From a virus, in IMG/VR virus record IMGVR_UViG_3300046167_000335, positions 1 to 28,353 of that record: a stretch of 28,353 nt of DNA; one strand, written 5' to 3'. The position numbers and the translations under genes are program-made. Below, piece after piece: positions 1-8,015 of the stretch. The first letter of the stretch is position 1. Each line of letters begins with the position of its first letter. The notes beneath the pieces are model-generated. The model did not search any database. It was not told where the DNA came from and saw only the letters and a program-made list of their open reading frames with translations.

Positions 1-2495
1 CCAGCAAACCCGAAGCTCTTTCAGACCATCGCCATCTACGCTTCTGCGGATTCTTCTTGGGCTAATAGTCAGGTCATCGGTGAGACTCGCGGCACTCAGT
101 TTATCCACGACGCATCCAACGCCACAGACCCAATAGCAGTAGGCGACACCTAGGTATTACTGGGTGCGAGCTTTGGCTTATGGCGGTGGAAGTGATGATC
201 CCTTCGTTCGCTCAGACCGAAATCCAGATAACGACACGTCGAATATCTTGGCAACCGTCGGCCCGAATAATCCCAACTATTCTGAGATTGTGGACGACAT
301 CCCATCTCAGGGAGCGCCTACGGGTCTGACTCTCACAGAGACCACGACACTAGGCAATGACGGTTCTGTTCTACCGGCGGTGCAAGTATCGTGGACGCCT
401 CCCACCTCTGCTGAGTATGTCAGCTATTACGAGGTTGAGTTCAAGCAAACGTCCTCTGGAGAGATTGACTACGGGCAAATCTCAGACGCCTACACAGCGG
501 TCATCAACTATGGCTCCGTTGCTGACGCCACCACCCTCGAGCTTAACTATGGTGGGGTGAACGAGCCAATATCTGGCGCTGGGGCAGACTTTTCTAGCAT
601 CAACGTCTTCGGCAACAGCACTGTGATTGCTGGCATGAAGGAGCTAGAAGAGTTCACCTTTAGGGTGAGGGCGGTTACTTTCACCGGCACAACCTCTGGA
701 TTCATCAGCCAGACTATAACCCTGCAAGGCGACCAGACGGCTCCCGCTGTCCCAGGGAGCATCGTGGCATACGGCAGAATCCAGCAGATAAAACTGGATT
801 TCGAATTGCCCACAGACTCAGATTTGGCCTATGTCGAAATCTTCGAGAACACGACTGATAACCTGAACACCGCTAGTCTGATTGTCAGAACCAAGTCTGA
901 CCAGCACACAGTAACGGGTCTGGGTAACGAGGTCACAAGATACTATTGGCTCAGAAGTGTAGACCGATCTGGCAACACCTCAGCATTCAGTGCGTCATTC
1001 AACGCGACCACAGAAAAGATAACCCTAGACGATTTGGCCCAGTCAGTCCTTGACCAGTTCTCGAGAGGTGATGCCTTCGGCATTGAGCCTGTTACTAGCC
1101 TGCCAGCTAGTGGCGACCATACGGGTCAGGTGAAACTGCTGCTGCCAGAGAACGAGCTTTATGTCTGGACGGGTACAGCGTGGTCTGATCAGATATTCAC
1201 AGCCTCTAGCGTAGACCCCGGCTCCATCACTGCGGCTTCGTTTGCGTCGGGCGTTGAGCCTGTCTCCGTTGTAACTAGCTTGCCCTCTCCCACGGGATAC
1301 ACTGGGCCGGTCTTCGTGTTCAACACTGGAGACTCCCCGCCCAAGATTTACCGATACGACTCTTCTGTTCCTGAGTTTACGGCACTAGTCAACACCAACG
1401 ACCTCACAGGGACATTGCCTGAAAATATCTTCAGTGATGACCTGAGACCAGTAGAGAGGGTGGGGACACTGCCCACAACGGGACTCACAACGGGTCGCGT
1501 GGTGATGCTTACCACCGATTCTAAGCTATACCGCTACTCAGGAACGTCGTGGACTACCGCCGATCTCAGCAGTAGACCTTGACGACCAAGTAAACTTGGC
1601 GACTCAGGTATTTGGTCAGGTGCAAGCCTCGAGCCTCACGGCGGGGCAAATCTCGACAGCATCCATTCAGGCCGGAGCCGTGGTCGCGGATAAAATCTCC
1701 AGCGGGGCGATAACGACTGTCAAATTGGCTACCGACTCCGTGACCGCAAGCAAGATCGCAGCTAACTCTGTGAGCGCATCTGAGGTGGTTGCGGGTAGTT
1801 TGACCAGTACAGAGCTGAACACGTCACAGATCTTCGCTGATTCTGCGGTGATCGGCGCGATTCAGAGCGGGTCCATCACTACATCTGCGGTGGTGAGTGC
1901 GATTGGCTCGTTTGAGTTCATCCAGACTTCAAACATCGTTGCGGGTGTTATCACCGGCAGTAAGCTAGCCGCCAACAACGTGCTGACAAACAGCGCCCAA
2001 ATCACTGACGGTATTGTTACCAACGCCAAGATCGGCAACGTCATCGAGTCTAGCAACTACGTCTCAGGGACATCGGGCTGGCGTATAAACAAGAGCGGCG
2101 ATGCTGAGTTTAACGGCGTAGTTCTTAGCCGGAATCTGATTGTGGCCAGCGGAAGTTACACGCTACCAGATAAGAGCTACACCTTCGGGCATAACCCTAG
2201 CATTGAAGTGGTTGAGACTTACTTCATCGAAGGCGTATATCCGGCAGGGTTCACAGCATGGGCTGGTTCTAATGCTACCTTCCTCGTGAACATCGAGATG
2301 ACCGGCTCATGGTTTACTTGGTCCGGTTATGAAAGCTCGGCAATGCTTGGCCCAGTAGCCACGCTGCTCCCTCTCACGAAGTTTCAAGGAACTCAGGCTT
2401 TCACCATCCAAGTGGATATGATGGGGCGACGAGTTGCTGGTTGGGGTTCGCCAAGTGACTTGGTCCTGAATTACAAGATTTACAAGGTGACCTGA
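1..2495 (+). CDS. Tail tip / host-specificity protein J-like, C-terminal part (gene continues from the window end)
   Basis: This is the distal part of the tail-tip protein whose first 546 codons lie at 26715-28353. Joining the ends across the shared 7 bases and correcting two one-base insertions (CC at 149-150; CC at 1560-1561) gives 1,375 codons without a stop. Around 300-470 there is a fibronectin-III-like stretch (PSQGAPTGLTLTE, then VQVSWTPPTSAEYVSYYEVEF) and a second near 735-1000. From about 1600 comes a repetitive segment of the type AGQISTASIQAGAV / SGAITTVKLATDSV, common in the C-termini of J-like proteins. The end is beta-rich. In the family the N-terminal half forms the tip hub and the C-terminal half contacts the receptor. 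The TGA overlaps the next ATG (TGATG). Tail-tip identity is strong; the intact frame is inferred. Confidence 0.85.
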
Positions 2496-2650
2496 TGGAA
2501 CTGGTGGACGGCTACGAAAACGAAAACGGCGTATTTCTGCGGTTTCAGCAGGTAGCCGACGACCTTGTTACAATGGACATCAAACACTATTCGCCAGACC
2601 ACCCTGAGTTTGCTTGGGCACTGGAACAACTACGAGAACTAGAGGCATAA
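2495..2650 (+). CDS. Small hypothetical protein (51 aa)
   Basis: The ATG overlaps the stop of the tail-tip gene (TGATG), and the gene ends 1 nt before the fibre ATG, so it fills the gap exactly. The product begins MELVDGYENENGVF and is acidic, with many Glu and Asp and an aromatic-rich middle (HYSPDHPEFAWALEQL). There is no signal peptide or membrane segment. I do not recognise the family. Translational coupling between two tail genes suggests a small tail accessory or assembly protein, but that rests only on context. Confidence 0.6.
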   Translation: MELVDGYENENGVFLRFQQVADDLVTMDIKHYSPDHPEFAWALEQLRELEA

Positions 2651-2651
2651 G

Positions 2652-4703
2652 ATGGCTACTCAATTACAAATGCGGAGAGGGACCCAGTCCGAGCACACGT
2701 CATTCACGGGTGCCGAAGGGGAAGTGTCTGTTAACACCACCAACGAGTCTCTACACGTCCACAATGGTTCAGCGGCGGGTGGGTTCGAGCTTGCGCGTGC
2801 GGATCTTGATAACGTCTCTGACTCTGACCTAAACGCTGCTCTCACCGGCAACACGATTGGCTCGTTGACCATCACCACTGCTGACATCACCAATTTCTCA
2901 TTGGGTGGGGTATCGGTCACATCCACGGCTGCTGAGCTAAACATTCTCGACGGTGTTACTGCCACAGCAACGGAAATCAACCTGCTGGATGGCGTTACTG
3001 CTACCACTGCTGAATTGAACTACGTTGATGGGGTTACTTCAGCAATTCAGACCCAGATAGACACCAAGGCACCTTTGGCATCGCCTACGTTTACCGGCAC
3101 AGTGACAGCAGCAGCGTTGACTGTGGACACAGATACCTTGCATGTAGATGCAACGAATAACCGTGTTGGTGTTGGTACTGGTTCGCCAGCGACTAAAGCC
3201 CATATTTATGATGCTTCGACTGATGCAGTTTTATATATTGATTCAGCAAATTCTAATGGTTCTCATGCAAGATTTTTAGCAAGTGGTAGTGTTAAACATT
3301 TTGTTGGTTCAGGCGGTGGTTTTGGTTTAGGCGATGTTGATGACTTTGCAATTAGGTCTTTTGATAATTTAATTTTTGCAACAAACAACTCATCCACAGA
3401 ACGCATGCGCCTTGATGCAAGCGGTAATCTCTTGGTGGGGACTACTACGATAAATGGAGTTGGCGGTTCTAGTTCACCTGAAGGTGTCGTTTTAGACGGT
3501 AATAACGCTCAACTTACTATAGGAACATCATCAGATGTTTCTGCGACATTTAATCGTCAAACTACCGATGGCAATATCGTGCAGTTCCGTAAAGACGGGT
3601 CAATCGTGGGTAGTATTGGTACTGAAGGCGGCGACTTAACTATTGGTAATGCAGACACTGGCTTACAATTTGTTAATACTTCTCAAATTATTAGACCGCA
3701 AAACTTAACCACAAATGCAGCTATTGATGCTCAAGTTGACCTTGGACAATCAGCGTATCGCTTCAAAGACCTCTACCTGTCAGGCGGTGCTAGATTAGGC
3801 CCAATGTTAGGCAGTCCTCTGTCCTATGTAAATGGAACTTCTTTTACATACAATTCAGATAGAGGTTTTATTACAAGTCATACAACTACCAGTGCCTCAG
3901 CAGGAGTTGAAAACGGCTTATTGCTGATTAACAACGATAGCACTGTTGGCAGGATGTCGCCTATTATTAACTTTTCTGCTAGATCGGCAAGTGGCTCTTA
4001 TAATCATTCCTATGCACAGATGTACGGACTTAAAACTGGAAGTGGTTCTGACAGTAACTGGAACAGTGGCGCATTAGTCTTTGCAACTACATCATCGACA
4101 GGGCCATCAGAGCGCATGAGGTTAGACTCATCAGGCCGGTTGATGGTAAATCAAACAGCAGCTTCAGCAGCTGGTGCTGGTGTTAAAATGCAAGTTGCTA
4201 CTGATCTTTTAACTACAGGCGCTTACGCAGGATACTTCTGGGAAAATAGAAGTGGTATGACAATAACTTCAACAAGTGGCTGGGGTGGTTGGTACTCAAC
4301 TGGTACTGCAAGTCATTTTTTATTTAGTGATGATGCAAATAGAGCTAGTATTGGTCGCACATCAGGTACATATACTGCTCTTTCAGATGTAAATAAAAAG
4401 AAAGATTTTGAAGATTCAACTGTAGGTTTAGCAGCAATTATGCAGCTTCAACCAAAGAAATTTAGAATGCTAGATGACGCAGATGATGCGCCTAAATATC
4501 TTGGGTTCGTGGCACAAGACGTTGAGAACGTTATTCCAGAAGCCTATGTTGAAGATACAAGTGTAGATGCAGGAGGAGTAGAAAATACTTTTATTGGGCT
4601 AACAGACAGACCGTTTATTGCTGCTTTAGTTAAAGCCATCCAAGAACAACAAGCAACAATTGCTGCGCTAGAGGCGCGTATTACACAACTGGAGAACAAC
4701 TAA
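2652..4703 (+). CDS. Tail fibre with C-terminal S74 intramolecular chaperone
   Basis: Receptor-binding fibre of 683 aa. The N-terminus (MATQLQMRRGTQSEHTSFTG) is the type found in many marine phage fibres. Residues about 95-130 hold three tandem repeats of the form ELNxLDGVTATxxE. A long beta-rich shaft follows, including ERMRLDASGNLLVG and a later partial copy ERMRLDSSGRLMV. The last ~106 residues are a Peptidase_S74 intramolecular chaperone: SDVNKKKDF with the presumed self-cleavage Ser at 578 (codon at 4383), then LQPKKFRML and LGFVAQDVENVIPEAY, ending in a coiled coil (QEQQATIAALEARITQLEN). In the family this domain trimerises the fibre and then cuts itself off. Base composition turns clearly AT-rich from about 3150 onward, unlike both neighbours, suggesting exchange of the receptor-binding part. 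Confidence 0.92.
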   Translation: MATQLQMRRGTQSEHTSFTGAEGEVSVNTTNESLHVHNGSAAGGFELARADLDNVSDSDLNAALTGNTIGSLTITTADITNFSLGGVSVTSTAAELNILDGVTATATEINLLDGVTATTAELNYVDGVTSAIQTQIDTKAPLASPTFTGTVTAAALTVDTDTLHVDATNNRVGVGTGSPATKAHIYDASTDAVLYIDSANSNGSHARFLASGSVKHFVGSGGGFGLGDVDDFAIRSFDNLIFATNNSSTERMRLDASGNLLVGTTTINGVGGSSSPEGVVLDGNNAQLTIGTSSDVSATFNRQTTDGNIVQFRKDGSIVGSIGTEGGDLTIGNADTGLQFVNTSQIIRPQNLTTNAAIDAQVDLGQSAYRFKDLYLSGGARLGPMLGSPLSYVNGTSFTYNSDRGFITSHTTTSASAGVENGLLLINNDSTVGRMSPIINFSARSASGSYNHSYAQMYGLKTGSGSDSNWNSGALVFATTSSTGPSERMRLDSSGRLMVNQTAASAAGAGVKMQVATDLLTTGAYAGYFWENRSGMTITSTSGWGGWYSTGTASHFLFSDDANRASIGRTSGTYTALSDVNKKKDFEDSTVGLAAIMQLQPKKFRMLDDADDAPKYLGFVAQDVENVIPEAYVEDTSVDAGGVENTFIGLTDRPFIAALVKAIQEQQATIAALEARITQLENN

Positions 4704-5011
4704 TGGCCACATGGACTATTGCAACACTTGAACGAAACACAGACTCAGACCAAGGCGTTATCGTAGCCCACTGGCGGGTCACTGAAGAAGAAACTGTGGG
4801 CGAGGAGACATACAGTGCTTCATCCTATGGAACCTGTGGATTTACCCCAGACCCTTCTGCTGAAGGATACATCGCCTACGATGACCTGACTGAAGCTGAT
4901 GTCATTGGCTGGTGTCAGGATGAGCTAGATCAAGATGCCATTGAGGCTGGTCTTACTGCTAACATTAATGAGCAGAAGAACCCTACAACCGCTGATGGCG
5001 TGCCGTGGTGA
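4703..5011 (+). CDS. Conserved phage protein of the MATWTIxxLERNT type (102 aa)
   Basis: The ATG overlaps the fibre stop (TAATG), so the gene is translationally coupled to it. The N-terminus, MATWTIATLERNTDSDQGVI followed by VAHWRVTE, resembles small proteins I recall beside tail fibres in marine and cyanophages (remembered, not checked). The protein is acidic with no membrane segment. It has three Cys or Trp clusters (YGTCGFTP, DVIGWCQDEL, DGVPW at the end). Its role is unknown; the location beside the fibre suggests a fibre-associated or virion protein. Confidence 0.75.
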   Translation: MATWTIATLERNTDSDQGVIVAHWRVTEEETVGEETYSASSYGTCGFTPDPSAEGYIAYDDLTEADVIGWCQDELDQDAIEAGLTANINEQKNPTTADGVPW

Positions 5012-5214
5012 GCGATAGAGCGGAACAAGCCCTAGAGAAGATCGCCAAGCACGAGCAGGAATGCGCCCAACGGTGGGGTGAGGCTCTGGTGGAACTGCGT
5101 GAACTGCGCAAGGCTACTGATGCCCACGCTCTCCGCTGGGAGAAGCTGGCGTGGCTTGTTGTTGCATCTGCTGTGACTGGAGTAGTCACTGTTGTGGTTA
5201 GTCATATCCAGTGA
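5008..5214 (+). CDS. Small membrane protein with N-terminal coiled coil (XhlA-like architecture)
   Basis: GTG start at 5008 overlapping the previous TGA (GTGA); a GTG at 5005 is also in frame. About 45 charged helical residues (SDRAEQALEKIAKHEQECAQ and on) are followed by one C-terminal membrane helix (LAWLVVASAVTGVVTVVVSH). This layout is like XhlA-type haemolysin/holin accessory proteins and small phage membrane proteins, but I see no decisive motif. The clear holin is elsewhere (14894), so this could be a second membrane or lysis factor, or a superinfection protein. It is probably translated with the next gene, which overlaps by 4 nt. Confidence 0.65.
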   Translation: MSDRAEQALEKIAKHEQECAQRWGEALVELRELRKATDAHALRWEKLAWLVVASAVTGVVTVVVSHIQ

Positions 5215-5663
5215 TAGCGGAAGTCTCAGCCATCATAGCTGGGGTTAACGCTGCAACGTCGGCGATAAAGTCCGTGGCTGAATCCACGAATGACATCCAG
5301 AGCATTGCTGGGTTCGTCTCAAGTTTGGGAAGTGCTCAAGTGCAACTGCAACGCGCCCAGAATGAAGGCAAGTTGAACGAGAAAGATGTGATCGCCGCTG
5401 CGCTGGCTAAGAAGCAGATAGACGAGACCATGAAGGAGATAAAAGACCTGTTTACCGTATCTGGTAACGGTCATCTCTATTCTGAATGTATGCAGCAGAT
5501 GGCCGATGCTAGGAAGGCAGAGCAGTTAAGACTGGCGAGAGAGGCGGCTAGAAAGAAGGCATTCTGGAAGCAGGCGAGAGAATACGCCATAGCAGCATTC
5601 TTCATCTTGATATTTCTTCCTATAGCACTGGGAGGCTTACTGGCGTACCTGACGCGCAGATGA
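5211..5663 (+). CDS. Hypothetical protein with coiled coil and C-terminal membrane helix (150 aa)
   Basis: GTG start at 5211 inside the end of the preceding gene. The first ~60 residues are small and hydrophobic (IIAGVNAATSAIKSVAEST). A charged helical middle follows (KKQIDETMKEIKDL; ARKAEQLRLAREAARKKAFW), then a strong membrane helix at about 124-147 (YAIAAFFILIFLPIALGGLL) and a short basic tail (AYLTRR). I do not recognise the family beyond a loose resemblance to small membrane proteins in marine phage late operons. With its neighbours it forms a run of three consecutive membrane-protein genes, which could act in lysis or in changing the host envelope. Confidence 0.7.
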   Translation: MIAEVSAIIAGVNAATSAIKSVAESTNDIQSIAGFVSSLGSAQVQLQRAQNEGKLNEKDVIAAALAKKQIDETMKEIKDLFTVSGNGHLYSECMQQMADARKAEQLRLAREAARKKAFWKQAREYAIAAFFILIFLPIALGGLLAYLTRR

Positions 5664-5725
5664 CGCACCTTGCCGTCATGAGTATAGGAATCGTGCTAGC
5701 CGTCTGGCTGGCTTACACAATTTGA
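5660..5725 (+). CDS. 21-residue membrane micropeptide
   Basis: ATG at 5660 overlaps the preceding stop (ATGA) and the frame stops at 5725, 7 nt before the next ATG. The product is almost entirely one hydrophobic helix: MTHLAVMSIGIVLAVW then LAYTI. The exact fit between two coupled genes and the helix composition support expression, although so short a frame could arise by chance. No function can be assigned; it could partner the two membrane proteins encoded just upstream. Confidence 0.45.
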   Translation: MTHLAVMSIGIVLAVWLAYTI

Positions 5726-5732
5726 GGCAACC

Positions 5733-6455
5733 ATGTACCAATACCACTACCAAAGACCCACCCCCCATCTTTTGTTTGATATTGCCAAAGGCAAAATGTA
5801 CGACAGCGAGGCGGTCAACATTTTTGGGTTCAATCGTGACGTTAACGGATCATTTGAGACGGTCTGGAATGACGGCGATACTTACGTTTACCCAACATCC
5901 GCTTTGACTATGACCGCTGTGTCTAGCAGCGCAAGTGACACCATGAGCGTGCTTGTAAGCGGCTTAGACGCGAATTATGACCAGATCAGTGAGACGATAA
6001 CCCTTACAGGAACGGTCGCTGTAACGCTCTCCACGCAGTTCTACCGCATCAACTCGGCAGTCATTTTGGCTGGGAATAACGCAGGCAATATCACCATTGC
6101 CAACGGTGGTGTGACTTATGCCTTCATCGAGGCGGGAACGGGTGCCACACAAGCCTGCCTGTATACGGTGCCTAATGGGTACGACCTATACCTATTCAGG
6201 ATCACGGCCAACTCAGCAACCGCTACAGGGTCGCAGTACCTAACCATCAGGAACGCTTTGCGAACCAGTACAGGGCGAGAGTTGAAGGTAGCCGAGGCGA
6301 CGTTTGCCGAAAGCCAAGTGAACTATGACCGGCAAATTCCCTTCAAGATTGCAGAAAAGACAGATTTCCAATTTGAAGCGAAGTCTAGTTCAAGCACCAA
6401 CCAGATCGCTATTTTCGTTGAGGCGGTGTTGGTCAAACAGCACGAAGGCCAGTAG
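5733..6455 (+). CDS. Putative virion structural protein, beta-rich (240 aa)
   Basis: ATG preceded by GAGG about 5 nt upstream. The protein begins MYQYHYQRPTPHLLFDIAKG and is otherwise Ser/Thr/Ala-rich and beta-like (SALTMTAVSSSASDTMSVLV; NAGNITIANGGVTYAFIEAG), with no signal peptide or membrane segment. The length and alternating pattern resemble structural or decoration-type proteins I recall from marine podo- and siphoviruses. The position at the end of the late operon, after fibre and membrane genes, is compatible with a minor virion or fibre-associated protein. The family assignment is from memory and not firm. Confidence 0.7.
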   Translation: MYQYHYQRPTPHLLFDIAKGKMYDSEAVNIFGFNRDVNGSFETVWNDGDTYVYPTSALTMTAVSSSASDTMSVLVSGLDANYDQISETITLTGTVAVTLSTQFYRINSAVILAGNNAGNITIANGGVTYAFIEAGTGATQACLYTVPNGYDLYLFRITANSATATGSQYLTIRNALRTSTGRELKVAEATFAESQVNYDRQIPFKIAEKTDFQFEAKSSSSTNQIAIFVEAVLVKQHEGQ

Positions 6456-6485
6456 AATCGAATATCCACAAACTGAGAGAATCAA

Positions 6486-6680
6486 ATGATCACAATTGAT
6501 GGCGTTGAATACACGGAAGAAGAGCTAAGCGGAGATTCTAAGATCCGCGCTAACAGGATCATGGAGCTACGAGCGGAGGTCGTGAGGTTAATACTGGCCC
6601 AGCAAGAAGCCGACCAGAACATTCGGTTTCACGCTCAACAGATCAAAGAAGAAATGGAACCATCCGAGGAAGACGAATAG
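6486..6680 (+). CDS. DUF6447-like small protein (64 aa)
   Basis: ATG with GAGAG upstream. The N-terminus MITIDGVEYTEEELSGDSK matches the pattern I associate with DUF6447 proteins of marine phages (MITIDGxxYxxxxLS, then a long helix). The rest is one charged helix (RIMELRAEVVRLILAQQEAD) with a very acidic tail (EEMEPSEEDE). Function unknown. It is the last + strand gene of the late operon and ends where it meets the oppositely transcribed early block. Confidence 0.72.
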   Translation: MITIDGVEYTEEELSGDSKIRANRIMELRAEVVRLILAQQEADQNIRFHAQQIKEEMEPSEEDE

Positions 6681-6693
6681 TTCCACATGGAAC
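6680..6693. terminator. Small hairpin between convergent stops
   Basis: The sequence GTTCCACATGGAAC can fold with a 5-bp stem (GTTCC/GGAAC) and a 4-nt loop. It lies exactly between the stop of the + strand gene (6680) and the stop of the - strand gene (6695). The position suits a bidirectional terminator, but the stem is short and no T-run follows, so this is weak. Confidence 0.3.
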
Positions 6694-6694
6694 A

Positions 6695-6976
6695 TTAGGA
6701 AAGGTTAGAGGGAGAGGGCCAAGAAGTCCGCTTGGTGAGCAGCATCACTTTGTGTCGTGTGACACCTAGCTGGTCTGCCATCCACCTCGTGCTCATTCCC
6801 TCCCTTTGCCATTCGTAAATCTGCCGCTTGGTTTCCTCGCTGAACGGCGCTATCACCGAAGCCAGAACCTCAGATATGTACCGCTCCCGCAGTTTCTCTT
6901 GGCACACAATAGCTTGATAGAACATGTCTACCGGCGCTCCCTGAAGCTCGTATGCCTTTGATGACACTTCTGGCAT
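6695..6976 (-). CDS. Hypothetical protein with C-terminal helix-turn-helix (93 aa)
   Basis: Last gene of the leftward early block. Residues about 48-82 contain SEETKRQIYEWQREGMSTRW followed by MADQLGVTRHKVMLLTKR, which reads as a resolvase/terminase-like helix-turn-helix. It may bind DNA and could be a late-acting regulator or a nuclease accessory. The start at 6976 overlaps the upstream Zn-finger gene by 49 nt. An alternative ATG at 6925, 2 nt after that gene's stop and with GGAG at 6938-6941, would give a 76-aa product and keep the helix-turn-helix. Both starts are plausible. No named family is recognised. Confidence 0.6.
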   Translation of the reverse strand: MPEVSSKAYELQGAPVDMFYQAIVCQEKLRERYISEVLASVIAPFSEETKRQIYEWQREGMSTRWMADQLGVTRHKVMLLTKRTSWPSPSNLS

Positions 6977-7119
6977 CGTCTCGTTATCCCCTTTGTGAGT
7001 TCCTTGGTCTCAAACAACCCTTTGCAGTTCATACACACTTGCATGTCGCGTGGTACGCCAAACGGAATTTGAGTGATCTGGCCCCCTTCTTCAAGAAATT
7101 TCTTGACGGCTTCGTTCAT
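6928..7119 (-). CDS. Small Zn-finger protein (63 aa)
   Basis: The product begins MNEAVKKFLEEGGQITQIPF. Its second half has two CxxC pairs (CMNCKGLFETKEL, then RRCQKCHQRH) spaced for one zinc ribbon or knuckle. The "VKKFLEEGGQIT" opening recurs in small phage proteins I have seen, but I cannot name the family. The ATG overlaps the upstream gene's stop by 4 nt. Probably a nucleic-acid-binding or host-takeover protein; function unknown. Confidence 0.65.
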   Translation of the reverse strand: MNEAVKKFLEEGGQITQIPFGVPRDMQVCMNCKGLFETKELTKGITRRCQKCHQRHTSFRERR

Positions 7120-7574
7120 CGTTCCCCCTGAGCTACTGCTAGACCGACCCGAGCAAGCCTGACATTCATCGGGCAGTCATCGGGCAGTTGATTGTTTACG
7201 CTTTCCACTATTTCACTGACCCAGTGCGGGACTCCTTCTGGACGCTTCACCGCTTTGCCTTGGTATTCGATCCCGTGGATGTGCTCCAACAAACGAGTAG
7301 CCAAGGTTTCATTGTGTGAGGTTACGTTGGTCTTAACCTCTCCCCCTTCCGTCTTGCTGCTAGAAAGCTGGTTGAGCTTTGCCCTTATCTGTTTGGGTGA
7401 GGGGAAGTTATCTATCTCCTCAGTCAATTGCCCCAACGCTTCAGTCATCAAGGCCACGCTCTCTCTGGAGAACGCTTGATAATGTACTTTCCCTAATTCC
7501 ACCCAGTCCCGTTTCTTGAACGGATGCAGAGCAAACCACTGGTCATAAAGTGCTGTGAAGTCGTGTTTATCCAT
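7116..7574 (-). CDS. Putative replication protein, helicase-loader-like N-terminus (152 aa)
   Basis: Soluble, helical protein. The first ~65 residues (DFTALYDQWFALHPFKKRDW ... EEIDNFPSPKQIRAKLNQL) resemble the short helical unit with an "FPxPxxxR" turn seen in phage lambda P-like and DnaC-associated loader proteins. The remainder (LATRLLEHIHGIEYQGK ... WVSEIVESVNNQLP) shows no ATPase motif. It lies in the early block downstream of the Erf and SSB-tip genes, which suits a role in recruiting host replication machinery. This is an inference; it could equally be an unrelated regulator. No polymerase, helicase or primase is visible in the genome, so some loader must be expected. A 9-bp inverted repeat lies 18 nt upstream of its ATG. 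Confidence 0.6.
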   Translation of the reverse strand: MDKHDFTALYDQWFALHPFKKRDWVELGKVHYQAFSRESVALMTEALGQLTEEIDNFPSPKQIRAKLNQLSSSKTEGGEVKTNVTSHNETLATRLLEHIHGIEYQGKAVKRPEGVPHWVSEIVESVNNQLPDDCPMNVRLARVGLAVAQGER

Positions 7575-7591
7575 ATTTTTCCCCTGATTGG

Positions 7592-7620
7592 TAGGATATT
7601 AAGAGCCGTGAAATATCCTA
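7592..7620. repeat. Perfect 9-bp inverted repeat upstream of the loader-like gene
   Basis: TAGGATATT (7592-7600) and AATATCCTA (7612-7620) are perfect reverse complements separated by 11 nt. The centre-to-centre distance is 20 bp, about two helical turns. It lies in the 177-nt gap (7575-7751) between two leftward early genes, just before the ATG at 7574. It could be an operator for a dimeric regulator, an mRNA hairpin near the ribosome site, or an origin element. The rest of the gap holds only tiny open frames I cannot support. Confidence 0.5.
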
Positions 7621-7751
7621 TTTGAGTGCGGCAGTTGATCGCTTTGGCGGTGAATATTGCGGGCCGCAAGCAAGCGACCTGTCTCTCATGCCCCGAGGGG
7701 AGGCTGACGCTGCCGCTCGCCTGCCTGAATCACCCGCTCGGCAATGTTACA

Positions 7752-8015
7752 TCAAAAGGGAATGTCTTCCTTCCAGTCCTCTTCTTGTGGAAGCGCAGCC
7801 TTGAACGCTGGCTGACCACCGGCCTGGGGCCGAGATTGTGGCAGTTGCAGTTTCCCGTTGAGCGTGGGTGCTCTGGGGTTGTCGCTGTCGTTTTTCCATA
7901 GGGCCACGTCGTACTCGGTGCCGTTGATCGTCGCTTTGCCTTTGAGGATCGGAGCCTTGGCGTTGCTGCCGTCACTCTTCCACAGGCTTATCTTCAGTTC
8001 GTTGTCGTAGCTCAT
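7752..8015 (-). CDS. Small duplicated-motif protein with SSB-like acidic C-terminal tip (87 aa)
   Basis: The protein contains two copies of one motif: KISLWKSDGSNAKAPILKG (about residues 8-26) and DVALWKNDSDNPRAPTLNG (about 36-54), sharing LWK(S/N)D...N.(K/R)AP.L.GK. A Pro/Gln-rich linker leads to the last ten residues, EEDWKEDIPF, which closely copy the conserved acidic tip of bacterial SSB (DDDIPF). That tip is known to bind SSB partners such as RecO, PriA, Exo I and RecQ. No OB fold is evident in so small a protein. The gene lies between a loader-like gene and the Erf gene. Role inferred: SSB mimic or recruiter of host repair/replication proteins. Its ATG overlaps the upstream stop. Confidence 0.7.
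   Translation of the reverse strand: MSYDNELKISLWKSDGSNAKAPILKGKATINGTEYDVALWKNDSDNPRAPTLNGKLQLPQSRPQAGGQPAFKAALPQEEDWKEDIPF

Noticed and set aside
547-813. 88-codon - strand frame within the tail-tip gene, and similar antisense frames in the structural region
   Set aside because: Shadows of real genes with no family pattern, ribosome site or operon context.
7622-7901. Two overlapping + strand frames of 60 and 91 codons opposite the early operon
   Set aside because: Antisense to the SSB-tip gene, no ribosome site, composition like shadow frames. A 23-codon leftward frame in the gap is also too weak.
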